Positions 1 to 5,937 are shown, counted from the first letter of the stretch. The stretch is DNA of 8,680 nucleotides from a bacterium ADurb.Bin374 (GCA_002068715.1 MWAR01000191.1:1-8680), one strand, 5' to 3'. Program-made: numbers and translations. Notes: generated by a model not told the origin, from the letters alone.

Positions 1-73
1 TCGGGGCGACTGGACTCGAACCAGCGGCCCTCTGGTCCCAAACCAGATGCGCTACCAACTGCGCCACGCCCCG
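1..73 (-). tRNA. tRNA-Pro (anticodon UGG)
   Basis: Read on the minus strand this is a complete 73-nt cloverleaf. The 7-bp acceptor stem CGGGGCG pairs with CGCCCCG, followed by discriminator A at position 1. The D arm has GCGC pairs, the anticodon stem is TCTGG/CCAGA, and the T arm is GCTGG-TTCGAGT-CCAGT (one G-T wobble). The anticodon loop TTTGGGA places UGG at window positions 38-40, which reads proline codons. The window begins at the discriminator base, so it cannot be seen whether CCA is encoded. The gene is transcribed away from the HIT gene and has its own promoter just upstream. Confidence 0.96.
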
Positions 74-97
74 GTTATCGTCCGTTGCGATGTGGAT

Positions 98-126
98 ATA
101 TTACCAAAACACGTGTACCGAGTCAA
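98..126 (-). promoter_or_regulatory. Sigma-70-type promoter of tRNA-Pro
   Basis: On the minus strand there is a -35 box TTGACT (window 121-126), a 17-bp spacer and a -10 box TAATAT (window 98-103). Both boxes match five of six consensus bases with ideal spacing. Transcription would start near position 91, leaving a leader of about 17 nt before the mature tRNA 5' end at 73, which is normal for a tRNA precursor. The call rests on pattern only. Confidence 0.75.
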
Positions 127-152
127 GCGGATTTTTCAAAACATTTTTTCAT

Positions 153-210
153 GCCATTGTGATGGCCTGGCACATCGCGATGCGCCCGGCCATAATGGCA
201 TGGATTATGG
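153..210. repeat. Cluster of inverted repeats in the tRNA-Pro/HIT intergenic region
   Basis: The 204-bp divergent region 74-277 holds overlapping dyads. GCCAT-tgtg-ATGGC lies at 153-166. ATGGCC (162-167) pairs with GGCCAT (188-193). A perfect 7-bp repeat CCATAAT (190-196) pairs with ATTATGG (204-210) across a 7-bp loop. The cluster lies upstream of the tRNA promoter (98-126) and upstream of the HIT -35 box at 237. It could be an operator region, a folded RNA or the relic of a small repeat. No T-tract follows, so a simple intrinsic terminator is unlikely. No open frame here looks coding. Confidence 0.5.
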
Positions 211-236
211 TATCCCTCGAATCGGTTACAGGAATG

Positions 237-265
237 TTGACATGGGGGGAGTGATGCGGTAGTAT
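237..265 (+). promoter_or_regulatory. Promoter for the HIT gene, start site very near the ATG
   Basis: A perfect -35 box TTGACA (237-242) is followed by a 17-bp spacer and a weaker -10 box TAGTAT (260-265, four of six consensus bases). Initiation 6-7 bases after the -10 box would fall near 271-273, only about 5-7 nt before the ATG at 278. That leaves no room for a Shine-Dalgarno sequence, and none is seen (the bases before the ATG are TTTCACCT). The HIT message may therefore be effectively leaderless. Confidence 0.6.
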
Positions 266-277
266 GGCATTTCACCT

Positions 278-619
278 ATGGATACGTGTATTTTCTGCAG
301 GATTGCGAAGGGCGAGATCCCGGCCGACATCGTGTATCAGGATGCCGACGTGATCGTGTTTCGCGACCTTCATCCGCAGGCACCGGTTCACGTTCTCGCG
401 GTACCGCGCAAGCATATCGCGAGTCTCGTCGAAGCCGGCGCGGCCGATGGCCAGGTTCTGGCCCCGGTGTTCCGGAGCATCCAGCAGGTCGCCTCGAAAC
501 TCGGCCTTGAGCAGGGCTTCAGGGTCGTCACGAACCATGGTGAACACGGTGGACAATCGGTGGGTCACATCCATTTTCATGTTCTCGGCAAGCGGCAGAT
601 GCAGTGGCCGCCGGGTTGA
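278..619 (+). CDS. HIT-family (HinT-like) nucleotide-binding hydrolase
   Basis: This 113-residue protein has the normal length for a bacterial HinT-type protein. These cytosolic dimers hydrolyse purine nucleoside phosphoramidates and aminoacyl- or acyl-adenylates. The N-terminus carries the family signature DTCIFCRIAKGEIPA with C4 and C7, and xxPRKHI with H46 follows at residues 42-47. The catalytic histidine triad HIHFHVLG is at 97-104 (H97, H99, H101), preceded by N86 and GQSVGH as in HINT proteins. C4, C7 and the histidines could bind zinc as in some relatives. The start is fixed because family homology begins immediately after M1, even though no Shine-Dalgarno sequence is present. It ends 58 nt before rpsU and is probably co-transcribed with it. 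The exact substrate is unknown. Confidence 0.93.
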   Translation: MDTCIFCRIAKGEIPADIVYQDADVIVFRDLHPQAPVHVLAVPRKHIASLVEAGAADGQVLAPVFRSIQQVASKLGLEQGFRVVTNHGEHGGQSVGHIHFHVLGKRQMQWPPG

Positions 620-677
620 CGACAGAGAAACGATGTTCCCCTCGTGAAAACGAAGATAGGGAGGGGGGTGAAACGAT

Positions 678-860
678 ATGGCAGAAGTTCGAGTTCTGAA
701 GGATGAACCGTTGGAGAAAGCCCTGAAGCGCTTCCAGAAGAAGTGCCAGGAGGCCGGCATCATCAAGGAAATCAAGCGGCGGCGCGCCTACGAGAAGCCC
801 AGCGAGAAAGCGAAGCGCAAGGCGGCCGAAGCCCGGCGCAAGCAGCGGCGGCGGAAGTAA
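678..860 (+). CDS. rpsU: 30S ribosomal protein S21
   Basis: A 60-residue, strongly basic protein that is a clear S21 (bS21). It has the N-terminal VRVLKDEPLEKALKRFQKKC core, then GIIKEIKRRRAYEKPSEK and a lysine/arginine-rich tail ending RRKQRRRK. S21 is a small-subunit protein near the platform and the anti-Shine-Dalgarno region, and it assists initiation by base pairing. The ATG at 678 is preceded by a purine-rich ribosome-binding site (GGGAGGGGGG, about 659-668) with a 9-nt spacer. No separate promoter is visible in the 58-bp gap behind the HIT gene, so read-through from the HIT promoter is likely. The link to downstream nfeD and floA genes is a known conserved neighbourhood. Confidence 0.97.
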   Translation: MAEVRVLKDEPLEKALKRFQKKCQEAGIIKEIKRRRAYEKPSEKAKRKAAEARRKQRRRK

Positions 861-887
861 TCGACTACAAAAGTTGGGAAAAAAGAC

Positions 888-917
888 TTTACATATTTCA
901 GCGGCTTGTTATATAAT
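888..917 (+). promoter_or_regulatory. Promoter embedded at the 5' edge of the long nfeD gene
   Basis: TTTACA (888-893, five of six to TTGACA), an 18-bp spacer and a perfect TATAAT (912-917) lie in a short AT-rich patch just after rpsU. Initiation would fall near 924. The longest open frame of the nfeD gene starts at a TTG at 874, which would put this promoter inside its coding sequence. It is more likely that 861-920 is non-coding and that the protein starts downstream. Confidence 0.7.
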
Positions 918-924
918 TCAAGGC

Positions 925-2277
925 TTGGGACGGTTTTACCGTCTCGCGGGTTTGTTGTGCCTTCTTTTCATCGCGCTGACGTTCGCCGCCTTCCCGGCCA
1001 ATGCCCAGTCGGCAATATCGGGAAAAGGGGAAACCGTGCTCGTCGTGCCCATCACGGGCAATATCGACAGCGGGCTTTCCTTCTTCCTGCAGCGCATGAT
1101 TCGCCGCGCCGAGCGCGAGAACATCAAGGCGGTCATTCTCGAGGTCAACTCGAACGGCGGTCTCGTCGACGCGGCCCAGGAGATGAAAGACGCGCTCCTG
1201 CGAAGCGGCATCACGACCGTCGGGTACGTCAAGGGGCGGGCGCTCTCGGCGGCCGCTCTCATAACGATTTCCTGCCATCGCATTTTCATGGAGCCCGGCT
1301 CCGAGATGGGCGCCGCGACCCCGATCAAGATCATGGGCACCTCGATCCAGGCCGCCGAAGCCAAGTTCGTTTCGGCGTTCCGGGGCGAGTTCGAATCCGC
1401 CGCCGAAGCGCGAAAACGGCCGAAAACACTGGCCGCCTCGATGGTCGACAAGGAAGTCGACGCCATCCCCGGCCTCCGCAAGCGTGGCGAGATCCTCACC
1501 CTGACGAGCGAAAGCGCCCTCCAGCACGGGTTCTGCGATGCGGTCGTCACCTCGCTCGACGGAGTGCTGCGCCGTCTGAACCTCGAGCAGGCAACGATCG
1601 AGCGCGCCGAGCCGACCTCGGGCGAGAGAATCGCCCGCTGGCTAACGCACCCCAACGTCTCCGTCCTGCTGTTCACGATCGGCTTCTGGTGCCTGGTTCT
1701 CGAGTTTCTGGTGTTCGGCTGGGGCCTGCTGGGCTGGTTCGGCCTCGTCTGCTTCGCCCTTTTCTTCGGCGGCCACCTGTTCGCCTACATGGCGGGCTTC
1801 GAAGCCGTCCTGTTGTTCGGCATCGGCCTTCTGCTGCTCCTGGCTGAAATTTTCATCATTCCCGGCTTCGGCATCACCGGCATTGCCGGCATCGGCGCGA
1901 TGTGCGCCGGCCTGGTGATCACGTTCGGCGGAATATATACCGCTGTATATTCAATTGCGAAAATCATGGCCCTGTCGATCGTGATGATCGTCGTGCTCTA
2001 CAATCTCGGGCCAAAACTGAAACTGTTCGACCGGTTCGTGCTCAAGGAAGCGATGACGACCGAAGCCGGCTTCGTGGCTGTCGACGGCCACGCGTTCGAC
2101 AAGCTTCTCCACATGGAAGGCACGACGGTTTCGACGTGCCGACCGGCCGGCATCGTCCGGATCGGCCCCGACAAATTCGACGTGACATCCGACGGCGAGT
2201 TCATCGAGCGGGGAAAGCCGATCACGGTCATCGCCGTCGAGGGCACGAAGATCGTCGTCCGGGAAGTAAAGGGATAA
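925..2277 (+). CDS. Long NfeD protein: secreted-side ClpP-class serine protease with membrane and OB domains
   Basis: This belongs to the NfeD1b family (B. subtilis YqeZ-like), membrane proteases that accompany flotillins. From the chosen start the protein has 450 residues. Residues 1-27 form a signal peptide (arginines at 3 and 6, hydrophobic core, AxA site before Q28). A ClpP-class domain spans about 38-218, including NSNGGLVDAA at 75-84, the nucleophile Ser108 in ALSAAAL, and Lys147, placed like the lysine of the archaeal NfeD Ser/Lys dyad. About five membrane segments run from 245 to 360, including the hallmark IIPGFGITGIAG. An NfeD OB-fold occupies about 379-450. The start is uncertain. 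The frame is open from a TTG at 874, but that stretch is AT-rich, has no ribosome-binding site and contains a strong promoter. The TTG at 925 begins a normal signal peptide. Its stop overlaps the next gene's ribosome-binding site. Confidence 0.9.
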   Translation: MGRFYRLAGLLCLLFIALTFAAFPANAQSAISGKGETVLVVPITGNIDSGLSFFLQRMIRRAERENIKAVILEVNSNGGLVDAAQEMKDALLRSGITTVGYVKGRALSAAALITISCHRIFMEPGSEMGAATPIKIMGTSIQAAEAKFVSAFRGEFESAAEARKRPKTLAASMVDKEVDAIPGLRKRGEILTLTSESALQHGFCDAVVTSLDGVLRRLNLEQATIERAEPTSGERIARWLTHPNVSVLLFTIGFWCLVLEFLVFGWGLLGWFGLVCFALFFGGHLFAYMAGFEAVLLFGIGLLLLLAEIFIIPGFGITGIAGIGAMCAGLVITFGGIYTAVYSIAKIMALSIVMIVVLYNLGPKLKLFDRFVLKEAMTTEAGFVAVDGHAFDKLLHMEGTTVSTCRPAGIVRIGPDKFDVTSDGEFIERGKPITVIAVEGTKIVVREVKG

Positions 2278-2288
2278 GGAACCTCCTC

Positions 2289-3026
2289 ATGCGGAACATG
2301 CTGCCTGTCTTCTCGTTTTTGCTTCTGCTGGCCTGCTTTTTCGCGACTCCGGCAGTCATGGCGCAGGAAATGTCCGGCGAAGAGCTCCTTCCGCGGCTTT
2401 CATCGGGCACGACCGATTCCGGCAGGCAGCCCGAAGCCGCTCCGACCGGCACCTCGGATGAACCGGCCGGAACGGGAAAGCCAGCGGAAACGCCCGCTCC
2501 GGGTGAACCGGGGGCCGTCTCCTACAGCATGGTCGTGCTAGCCATGCTGATCGGCGGTCTGCTCCTGCTGTTCATCGAAGTGGCGCTGATTCCCGGTTTC
2601 GGAATCACCGGCGTCACGGGCATCATCGCGATTTTTGCCGGCCTCGGCCTCGCCTTCTGGAAACTCGACATCCGGCTGGCCGTCCTGTACTCGTTCGGCT
2701 CGATGGCGGCCCTCGTGGGCTTGGTTCTCTGGGCGATTTATATCTTCCCACATACCAGCATCGGGAAAAAGTTCGTCCTGAACGCGAAGATCTCCGTCGA
2801 GGACGGATTCACGGCGATCCGCGACCTCGAACGATTCGTCGGCATGGAAGGCGTTGCCACGAGCGACCTTCGCCCTTCAGGCATCGCCCGCATCGGCGAC
2901 GAGCGCATGGACGTGCTGTCGGACGGCGAGTTCGTTCCGCGCCAGAGCAAAATCAAAGTTCTGCGCGTGAAAGAAGGGGCGCTCATCGTGGCAATGATCG
3001 AACCTCCTCCCCCAGGCAACGCCTGA
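2289..3026 (+). CDS. Short NfeD protein (membrane plus OB domain, no protease)
   Basis: A 245-residue NfeD-family protein without the ClpP-class protease domain. Residues 1-25 are a signal peptide or first membrane segment (LPVFSFLLLLACFFATPAVMA). Residues about 40-78 form a Pro/Thr/Gly/Glu-rich linker. Membrane helices run from about 80 to 154 and contain the family hallmark LLLLFIEVALIPGFGITGVTG. An OB-fold domain spans about 165-238 with LRPSGIARIG and DVLSDGEFV. The membrane and OB parts align well with the upstream long NfeD, so the two are paralogues. NfeD OB domains are thought to contact flotillins. The ATG at 2289 has AAGGA (2276-2280) eight bases upstream; an ATG three codons later is an alternative. 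The open frame extends back to 1902, but that part is a shadow of the long NfeD gene. It is probably translationally linked to its neighbours. Confidence 0.9.
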   Translation: MRNMLPVFSFLLLLACFFATPAVMAQEMSGEELLPRLSSGTTDSGRQPEAAPTGTSDEPAGTGKPAETPAPGEPGAVSYSMVVLAMLIGGLLLLFIEVALIPGFGITGVTGIIAIFAGLGLAFWKLDIRLAVLYSFGSMAALVGLVLWAIYIFPHTSIGKKFVLNAKISVEDGFTAIRDLERFVGMEGVATSDLRPSGIARIGDERMDVLSDGEFVPRQSKIKVLRVKEGALIVAMIEPPPPGNA

Positions 3027-3038
3027 CGAGGGCTTTCA

Positions 3039-3431
3039 GTGGACTTTTCCGCGTATCTCCCCCTGATTGGCTTTCTGATCCTTGTCCTTGTCGTCAACTG
3101 GGTCGTGCCGGTCATCCTGCTGATCCGGGCCCGCTGGACAGGACTCGAACTCGACCCGTTCAGCTTGATCGGCATGCGATTGCGGAACGTGCCGCCGCAC
3201 CTGATCGTAGGATCCGCGATTGCAGCCTCCCGCGGGGGCATTCCCATCAGCATGAATGAGCTGGAAGCTCATCACTTGGCAGGCGGCAATCCGGCGAGGG
3301 TCGTTCGGGCTCTTCTGATGGCAAAGGAGGCCGGAAGCTCGTTGAATTTCAGTCAGGCGGCGGCGATCGACCTCTCGGGACGTGACGTCCTGGAGTATTG
3401 CAGGTCCCTTCCGAAAAAGAAGGAACGCTAA
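3039..3431 (+). CDS. Stand-alone N-terminal FloA-like protein (no SPFH or coiled-coil domain)
   Basis: A 130-residue protein that corresponds to only the first about 120 residues of a FloA flotillin. It has a hydrophobic membrane segment (about 7-29), then a soluble region with FSLIGMRLR (42-50), LAGGN (80-84), LNFSQAAAIDL (102-112) and GRDVLE (114-119). Against the full FloA encoded at 4286-5266 it aligns without a gap over residues 1-120, with 45 identities in positions 41-120 by hand count. It then ends in a basic tail (KKKER) where FloA continues into its SPFH region. The GTG start has GAGGG six to seven bases upstream, 12 bp after the short nfeD stop. The intact start, ribosome-binding site and conserved residues argue for a functional gene rather than a decayed floA. 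Its function is unknown; it may cap or modulate FloA assemblies. Confidence 0.88.
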   Translation: MDFSAYLPLIGFLILVLVVNWVVPVILLIRARWTGLELDPFSLIGMRLRNVPPHLIVGSAIAASRGGIPISMNELEAHHLAGGNPARVVRALLMAKEAGSSLNFSQAAAIDLSGRDVLEYCRSLPKKKER

Positions 3432-3443
3432 CCGGTCAGAGCG

Positions 3444-4181
3444 TCATTTTCCCCAAGGCATCCGAAGGATTTCCGGTGAAATGGGCTTCACGACGCCGGG
3501 AAGTGGCACGGCCAAAAGAGAGCGAACACGCTTGTTTCGTTCGATTGCCCGGGCCTGAAATCTCGTACAAACCTTTTCCTGGCTGAACGCCTCGTTCCGT
3601 TGGCACAAGCCTTCCCAGTCGGTGTCTTCGCGGATCTCGAATCCGCAGAGAGGCCAGATCAGACGTGCATATTCGGCAATCGGCTCAACATCCGTCAACA
3701 GATTCAATTTTCCGTTTCGGGCGAGAAGAGTTCGGTATCGAGCAAGAAATGTCGGTGCAATCAGCATTTTTCCGGGTTTCCGCAGGTAGGGAGTGGGAAA
3801 CGTAACCCAAATTTCATCGAGTTCTCCCGGCGCAAACAACTTCTCCAGCAGTTCGCCCTCGACCCGGATGAATCCGACATTGTTCAGTTTTTCTTCCAGT
3901 GCCGACCTGGCGCCATGCCAAATCCTGCCGCCCTTGACGTCCAGACCGAGCACATTGAAGGCGGGATAGATCCTGGCGAGACCGAGCGAGAAATCGCCCC
4001 AGCCGCAGCCCATTTCAAGAATCAGCGGCGCCGGTCGTCGAAAAAACGCGTCGTTCCACTTCCCGGCACGTTCGAACGGGGTTTCCAGCAGTTCCCGTAT
4101 CGGGGGTTCGAATAAATTGGGAAATGCGGCAAGCTGCCTGTATCGCTCGAGTTTCGGAACGCGCATGGGTCGTGGGGTCAC
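3444..4181 (-). CDS. TrmB-like tRNA (guanine-N7)-methyltransferase, divergent
   Basis: A 245-residue class I SAM-dependent methyltransferase of the TrmB family, which makes m7G46 in tRNA variable loops. Visible features are FPNLF (20-24), the SAM loop EMGCGWG (56-62), GLDVKGGR with the acidic D81 (79-86), the family stretch DEIWVTFPTP (122-131), LTD at 162-164, and the C-terminal region CTRFQARAIERNKRVRSL. The usual FPDPW-type motif is FPTPY here. Threonine 130 replaces the conserved aspartate and the following Lys/Arg/His cluster is altered, so activity or specificity may differ. The GTG at 4181 gives the longest form. An ATG at 4166 (240 residues) is preceded by AAGGTGA and is a good alternative. 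The gene is convergent with the FloA-like gene (12 bp between stops) and divergent from floA. No terminator is seen in the convergent gap. Confidence 0.82.
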   Translation of the reverse strand: MTPRPMRVPKLERYRQLAAFPNLFEPPIRELLETPFERAGKWNDAFFRRPAPLILEMGCGWGDFSLGLARIYPAFNVLGLDVKGGRIWHGARSALEEKLNNVGFIRVEGELLEKLFAPGELDEIWVTFPTPYLRKPGKMLIAPTFLARYRTLLARNGKLNLLTDVEPIAEYARLIWPLCGFEIREDTDWEGLCQRNEAFSQEKVCTRFQARAIERNKRVRSLLAVPLPGVVKPISPEILRMPWGK

Positions 4182-4188
4182 CTTGTTC

Positions 4189-4217
4189 TTGACTTTGATC
4201 GGGGTTTCCCGGATTAT
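4189..4217 (+). promoter_or_regulatory. Promoter for floA
   Basis: TTGACT (4189-4194), a 17-bp spacer and GATTAT (4212-4217, four of six) form a plausible sigma-70-type promoter. The start would be near 4224, leaving a leader of about 62 nt. Because the trmB-like gene separates floA from the nfeD genes on the opposite strand, floA needs its own promoter, and this is the best candidate in the 104-bp gap. Confidence 0.5.
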
Positions 4218-4218
4218 A
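4213..4218 (-). promoter_or_regulatory. -10 box for the trmB-like gene
   Basis: On the minus strand these bases read TATAAT, a perfect -10 box. Transcription would begin near 4206, giving a leader of about 25 nt to the GTG at 4181. No good -35 box lies 16-18 bp upstream, so the promoter may be weak or need an activator. It overlaps the plus-strand floA promoter. Confidence 0.45.
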
Positions 4219-4285
4219 GAATAAAATGGGCCGGTACATGCCGGGCAGCGTGAAAATTCGTGCGTCGATCTGAAGGAGGCGTTCC

Positions 4286-5266
4286 GTGGAAGGCTTCGTC
4301 GTATTGATCATCATCGGTGGTCTGATCGGTTTCTTCGTTCTCACCTATTTCGTTCCGGTCGGACTCTGGGTCAGCGCTCTCGCGTCGGGCGTCCCGGTCG
4401 GCCTGTTCGACCTGATCGGCATGCGGCTTCGCGGCGTCTCCCCGTATCAGATCATCAACCCGGCCATCACGGCGTTCAAGGGCGGTCTCGACGTGGCCCT
4501 GCAAGCGCTCGAATCGCACTACCTCGCCGGCGGCAACGTCCAGAAAGTCGTTTCAGCCCTCATTTCGGCGCAACGCGCCGGCATTCCGCTGAACTTCAAA
4601 CAGGCCACGGCGATCGATCTGGCCGGCCGTGACGTGCTCGACGCCGTCCGCAACTGCGTGAAACCGAAGGTCATCACGACCCCCGAAGTCTCGGCCATGG
4701 CGAAGAACGGCATCCAGGTCAAGGCCATCGCCCGCATCACCGTGAAAACCGACATCAACAAGCTGATCGGCGGCGCCACCGAAGAGACGATCCTGGCCCG
4801 CGTCGGCGAAGGCATCGTCACCACGATCGGCTCGGCTGAGTCGCACAAGGAAATCCTCGAGAATCCTGACCGCATCTCCAAGACGGTCCAGGAAAAGGGC
4901 CTCGATGCGAAAACGGCGTTCGAGATCCTTTCGATCGACATCGCCGACGTCGACATCGGCAGCAACATCGGCGCCAAGCTCCAGATCGACCAGGCCGAGG
5001 CCGACATGAAGATCGCCCAGGCAAAGGCCGCCGAACGCCGCGCCATCGCCGAGGCCAAGGAGCAGGAAATGCGCGCCCTCGAGCAGGAGATGCGCGCGAA
5101 GCTCGTCGAGTCCGAGGCGCAGGTTCCACAGGCCGTCGCATCGGCGCTGTCTGACGGCAACATCGGTATTCTCGATTATTATACTCTGAAGAATATCAAC
5201 TCCGACACCGAGATGCGAAAGTCCTTCTCGCAGATGGTCGACGTGCCGGTCATCCCCAACAAGTAA
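4286..5266 (+). CDS. floA: Flotillin-like protein FloA
   Basis: A 326-residue protein of the FloA (UPF0365) family, close to the usual length of about 330. FloA is a membrane-anchored scaffold that forms oligomers in functional membrane microdomains and organises membrane protein complexes. A membrane-inserted hairpin or helix is at about 4-31. A conserved N-terminal region follows with [13 protein letters not shown] (41-53), LAGGN (80-84) and DLAGRDVLD (111-119). An SPFH-type domain spans about 128-230. An Ala/Glu/Arg-rich coiled coil runs through about 232-282 ([19 protein letters not shown] and on), and the conserved tail contains [21 protein letters not shown]. The GTG start is fixed by a strong AAGGAGG (4273-4279) six bases upstream and by homology from residue 1. 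It leads a three-gene operon with the genes at 5284 and 5943. Confidence 0.97.
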   Translation: MEGFVVLIIIGGLIGFFVLTYFVPVGLWVSALASGVPVGLFDLIGMRLRGVSPYQIINPAITAFKGGLDVALQALESHYLAGGNVQKVVSALISAQRAGIPLNFKQATAIDLAGRDVLDAVRNCVKPKVITTPEVSAMAKNGIQVKAIARITVKTDINKLIGGATEETILARVGEGIVTTIGSAESHKEILENPDRISKTVQEKGLDAKTAFEILSIDIADVDIGSNIGAKLQIDQAEADMKIAQAKAAERRAIAEAKEQEMRALEQEMRAKLVESEAQVPQAVASALSDGNIGILDYYTLKNINSDTEMRKSFSQMVDVPVIPNK

Positions 5267-5283
5267 GCGGAGAGCGCTGAAAC

Positions 5284-5916
5284 GTGGAAGCGTTTTTCCA
5301 GGTCGTCATCTTCCTGGTGATCGTCGTCGCCTCGGTCTGGTCGGAAATGAGCAAGAACAAGTCGAGCGGCAGTTCTGACGCCGAGTTCGGCGACCTCACG
5401 GCAATCGATGACTTCTTCAAGCAGCAGGAAAAGGCCCAGAAATCGTCTCAGCAGCGACCTTTGTCGGGCGGCTTCGATGACGACGTCGTTTCCCTCGAAC
5501 GGACACCGGCCCCGAGCGAGGTGTTCGGAACCCCTCAGAAAGTTCAGCCCCAGCCCGCGAGGCAGAAGCGCTTTGACAAGAAGGAGAAAAAGCGGGGCCA
5601 GGGCAAAGGCCGCGCTGCCTTCGATCAGGGCGGCCGCGCGCTTCCGCCGCTTCCACCCGTGTCGTCACATTTCGGCAGCGCCGAGAGCGATGAAGGGCCG
5701 TGTCTCGACGAGGCGCCGTCGCTGACCGGACGCGGGAGTTACGAGCGCGACGGCTTTGCCATCGCCCGCACCGCCTCGACCACGACCGTCACCACCCGCC
5801 GGCCCGCGAGGCGCTGGTCGCGGCAACAGCTCATCAATGCGATCGTCATTTCGGAGCTCATGAACCGGTATGACGTAAACCGCGTATACGGCCGCATTCC
5901 CGACCGGCGAAGCTGA
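5284..5916 (+). CDS. Membrane-anchored hypothetical protein with compact C-terminal motif
   Basis: A 210-residue protein of no family I can name with certainty. Residues 3-20 form one membrane anchor (FFQVVIFLVIVVASVWS). Residues about 22-175 look disordered, being rich in Gln, Ser, Pro, Lys and Gly, with an acidic patch at 65-67 and a basic run KRFDKKEKKRGQGKGR at 95-110. The last about 33 residues are compact and probably helical (WSRQQLINAIVISELMNRY, 178-196). They recall a short C-terminal helix of the AI-x-SEI/L type that I remember from small proteins coded beside flotillin genes; this is recollection, not a search. It starts 17 bp after floA at a GTG, with GGAG (5269-5272) upstream. 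An anchor-linker-hook layout suggests a tethering partner of FloA or of the next gene's product. That is an inference. Confidence 0.8.
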   Translation: MEAFFQVVIFLVIVVASVWSEMSKNKSSGSSDAEFGDLTAIDDFFKQQEKAQKSSQQRPLSGGFDDDVVSLERTPAPSEVFGTPQKVQPQPARQKRFDKKEKKRGQGKGRAAFDQGGRALPPLPPVSSHFGSAESDEGPCLDEAPSLTGRGSYERDGFAIARTASTTTVTTRRPARRWSRQQLINAIVISELMNRYDVNRVYGRIPDRRS

Positions 5917-5918
5917 GA

Positions 5919-5937
5919 CAAGATCGACGAGATCTTG
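5919..5937 (+). promoter_or_regulatory. Perfect hairpin in the gap between the 210-residue gene and the acyltransferase-like gene
   Basis: CAAGATC-GACGA-GATCTTG is a perfect 7-bp inverted repeat with a 5-nt loop. It starts two bases after the TGA at 5914-5916 and ends five bases before the ATG at 5943. It fills the ribosome-binding-site position of the next gene, and no clear Shine-Dalgarno sequence is otherwise seen. No T-run follows, so it is not a standard terminator. It may limit translation of the downstream gene, mark an RNA processing site or bind a protein. Confidence 0.55.

Noticed and set aside
1902..2288. Upstream extension of the short NfeD reading frame
   Set aside because: The extension overlaps the coding sequence of long NfeD in another frame and gives an Arg-rich shadow. 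The ATG at 2289 has a ribosome-binding site and starts a signal peptide.
3431..3475. Bidirectional terminator between the convergent FloA-like and trmB-like genes
   Set aside because: Only a 4-bp stem (ATCC/GGAT) with no T-tract is visible and the gap is 12 bp, so no terminator can be supported.
3600..4115. 171-codon plus-strand open frame
   Set aside because: It is antisense to the TrmB-like gene, which has SAM-binding and family motifs. The plus frame has none.
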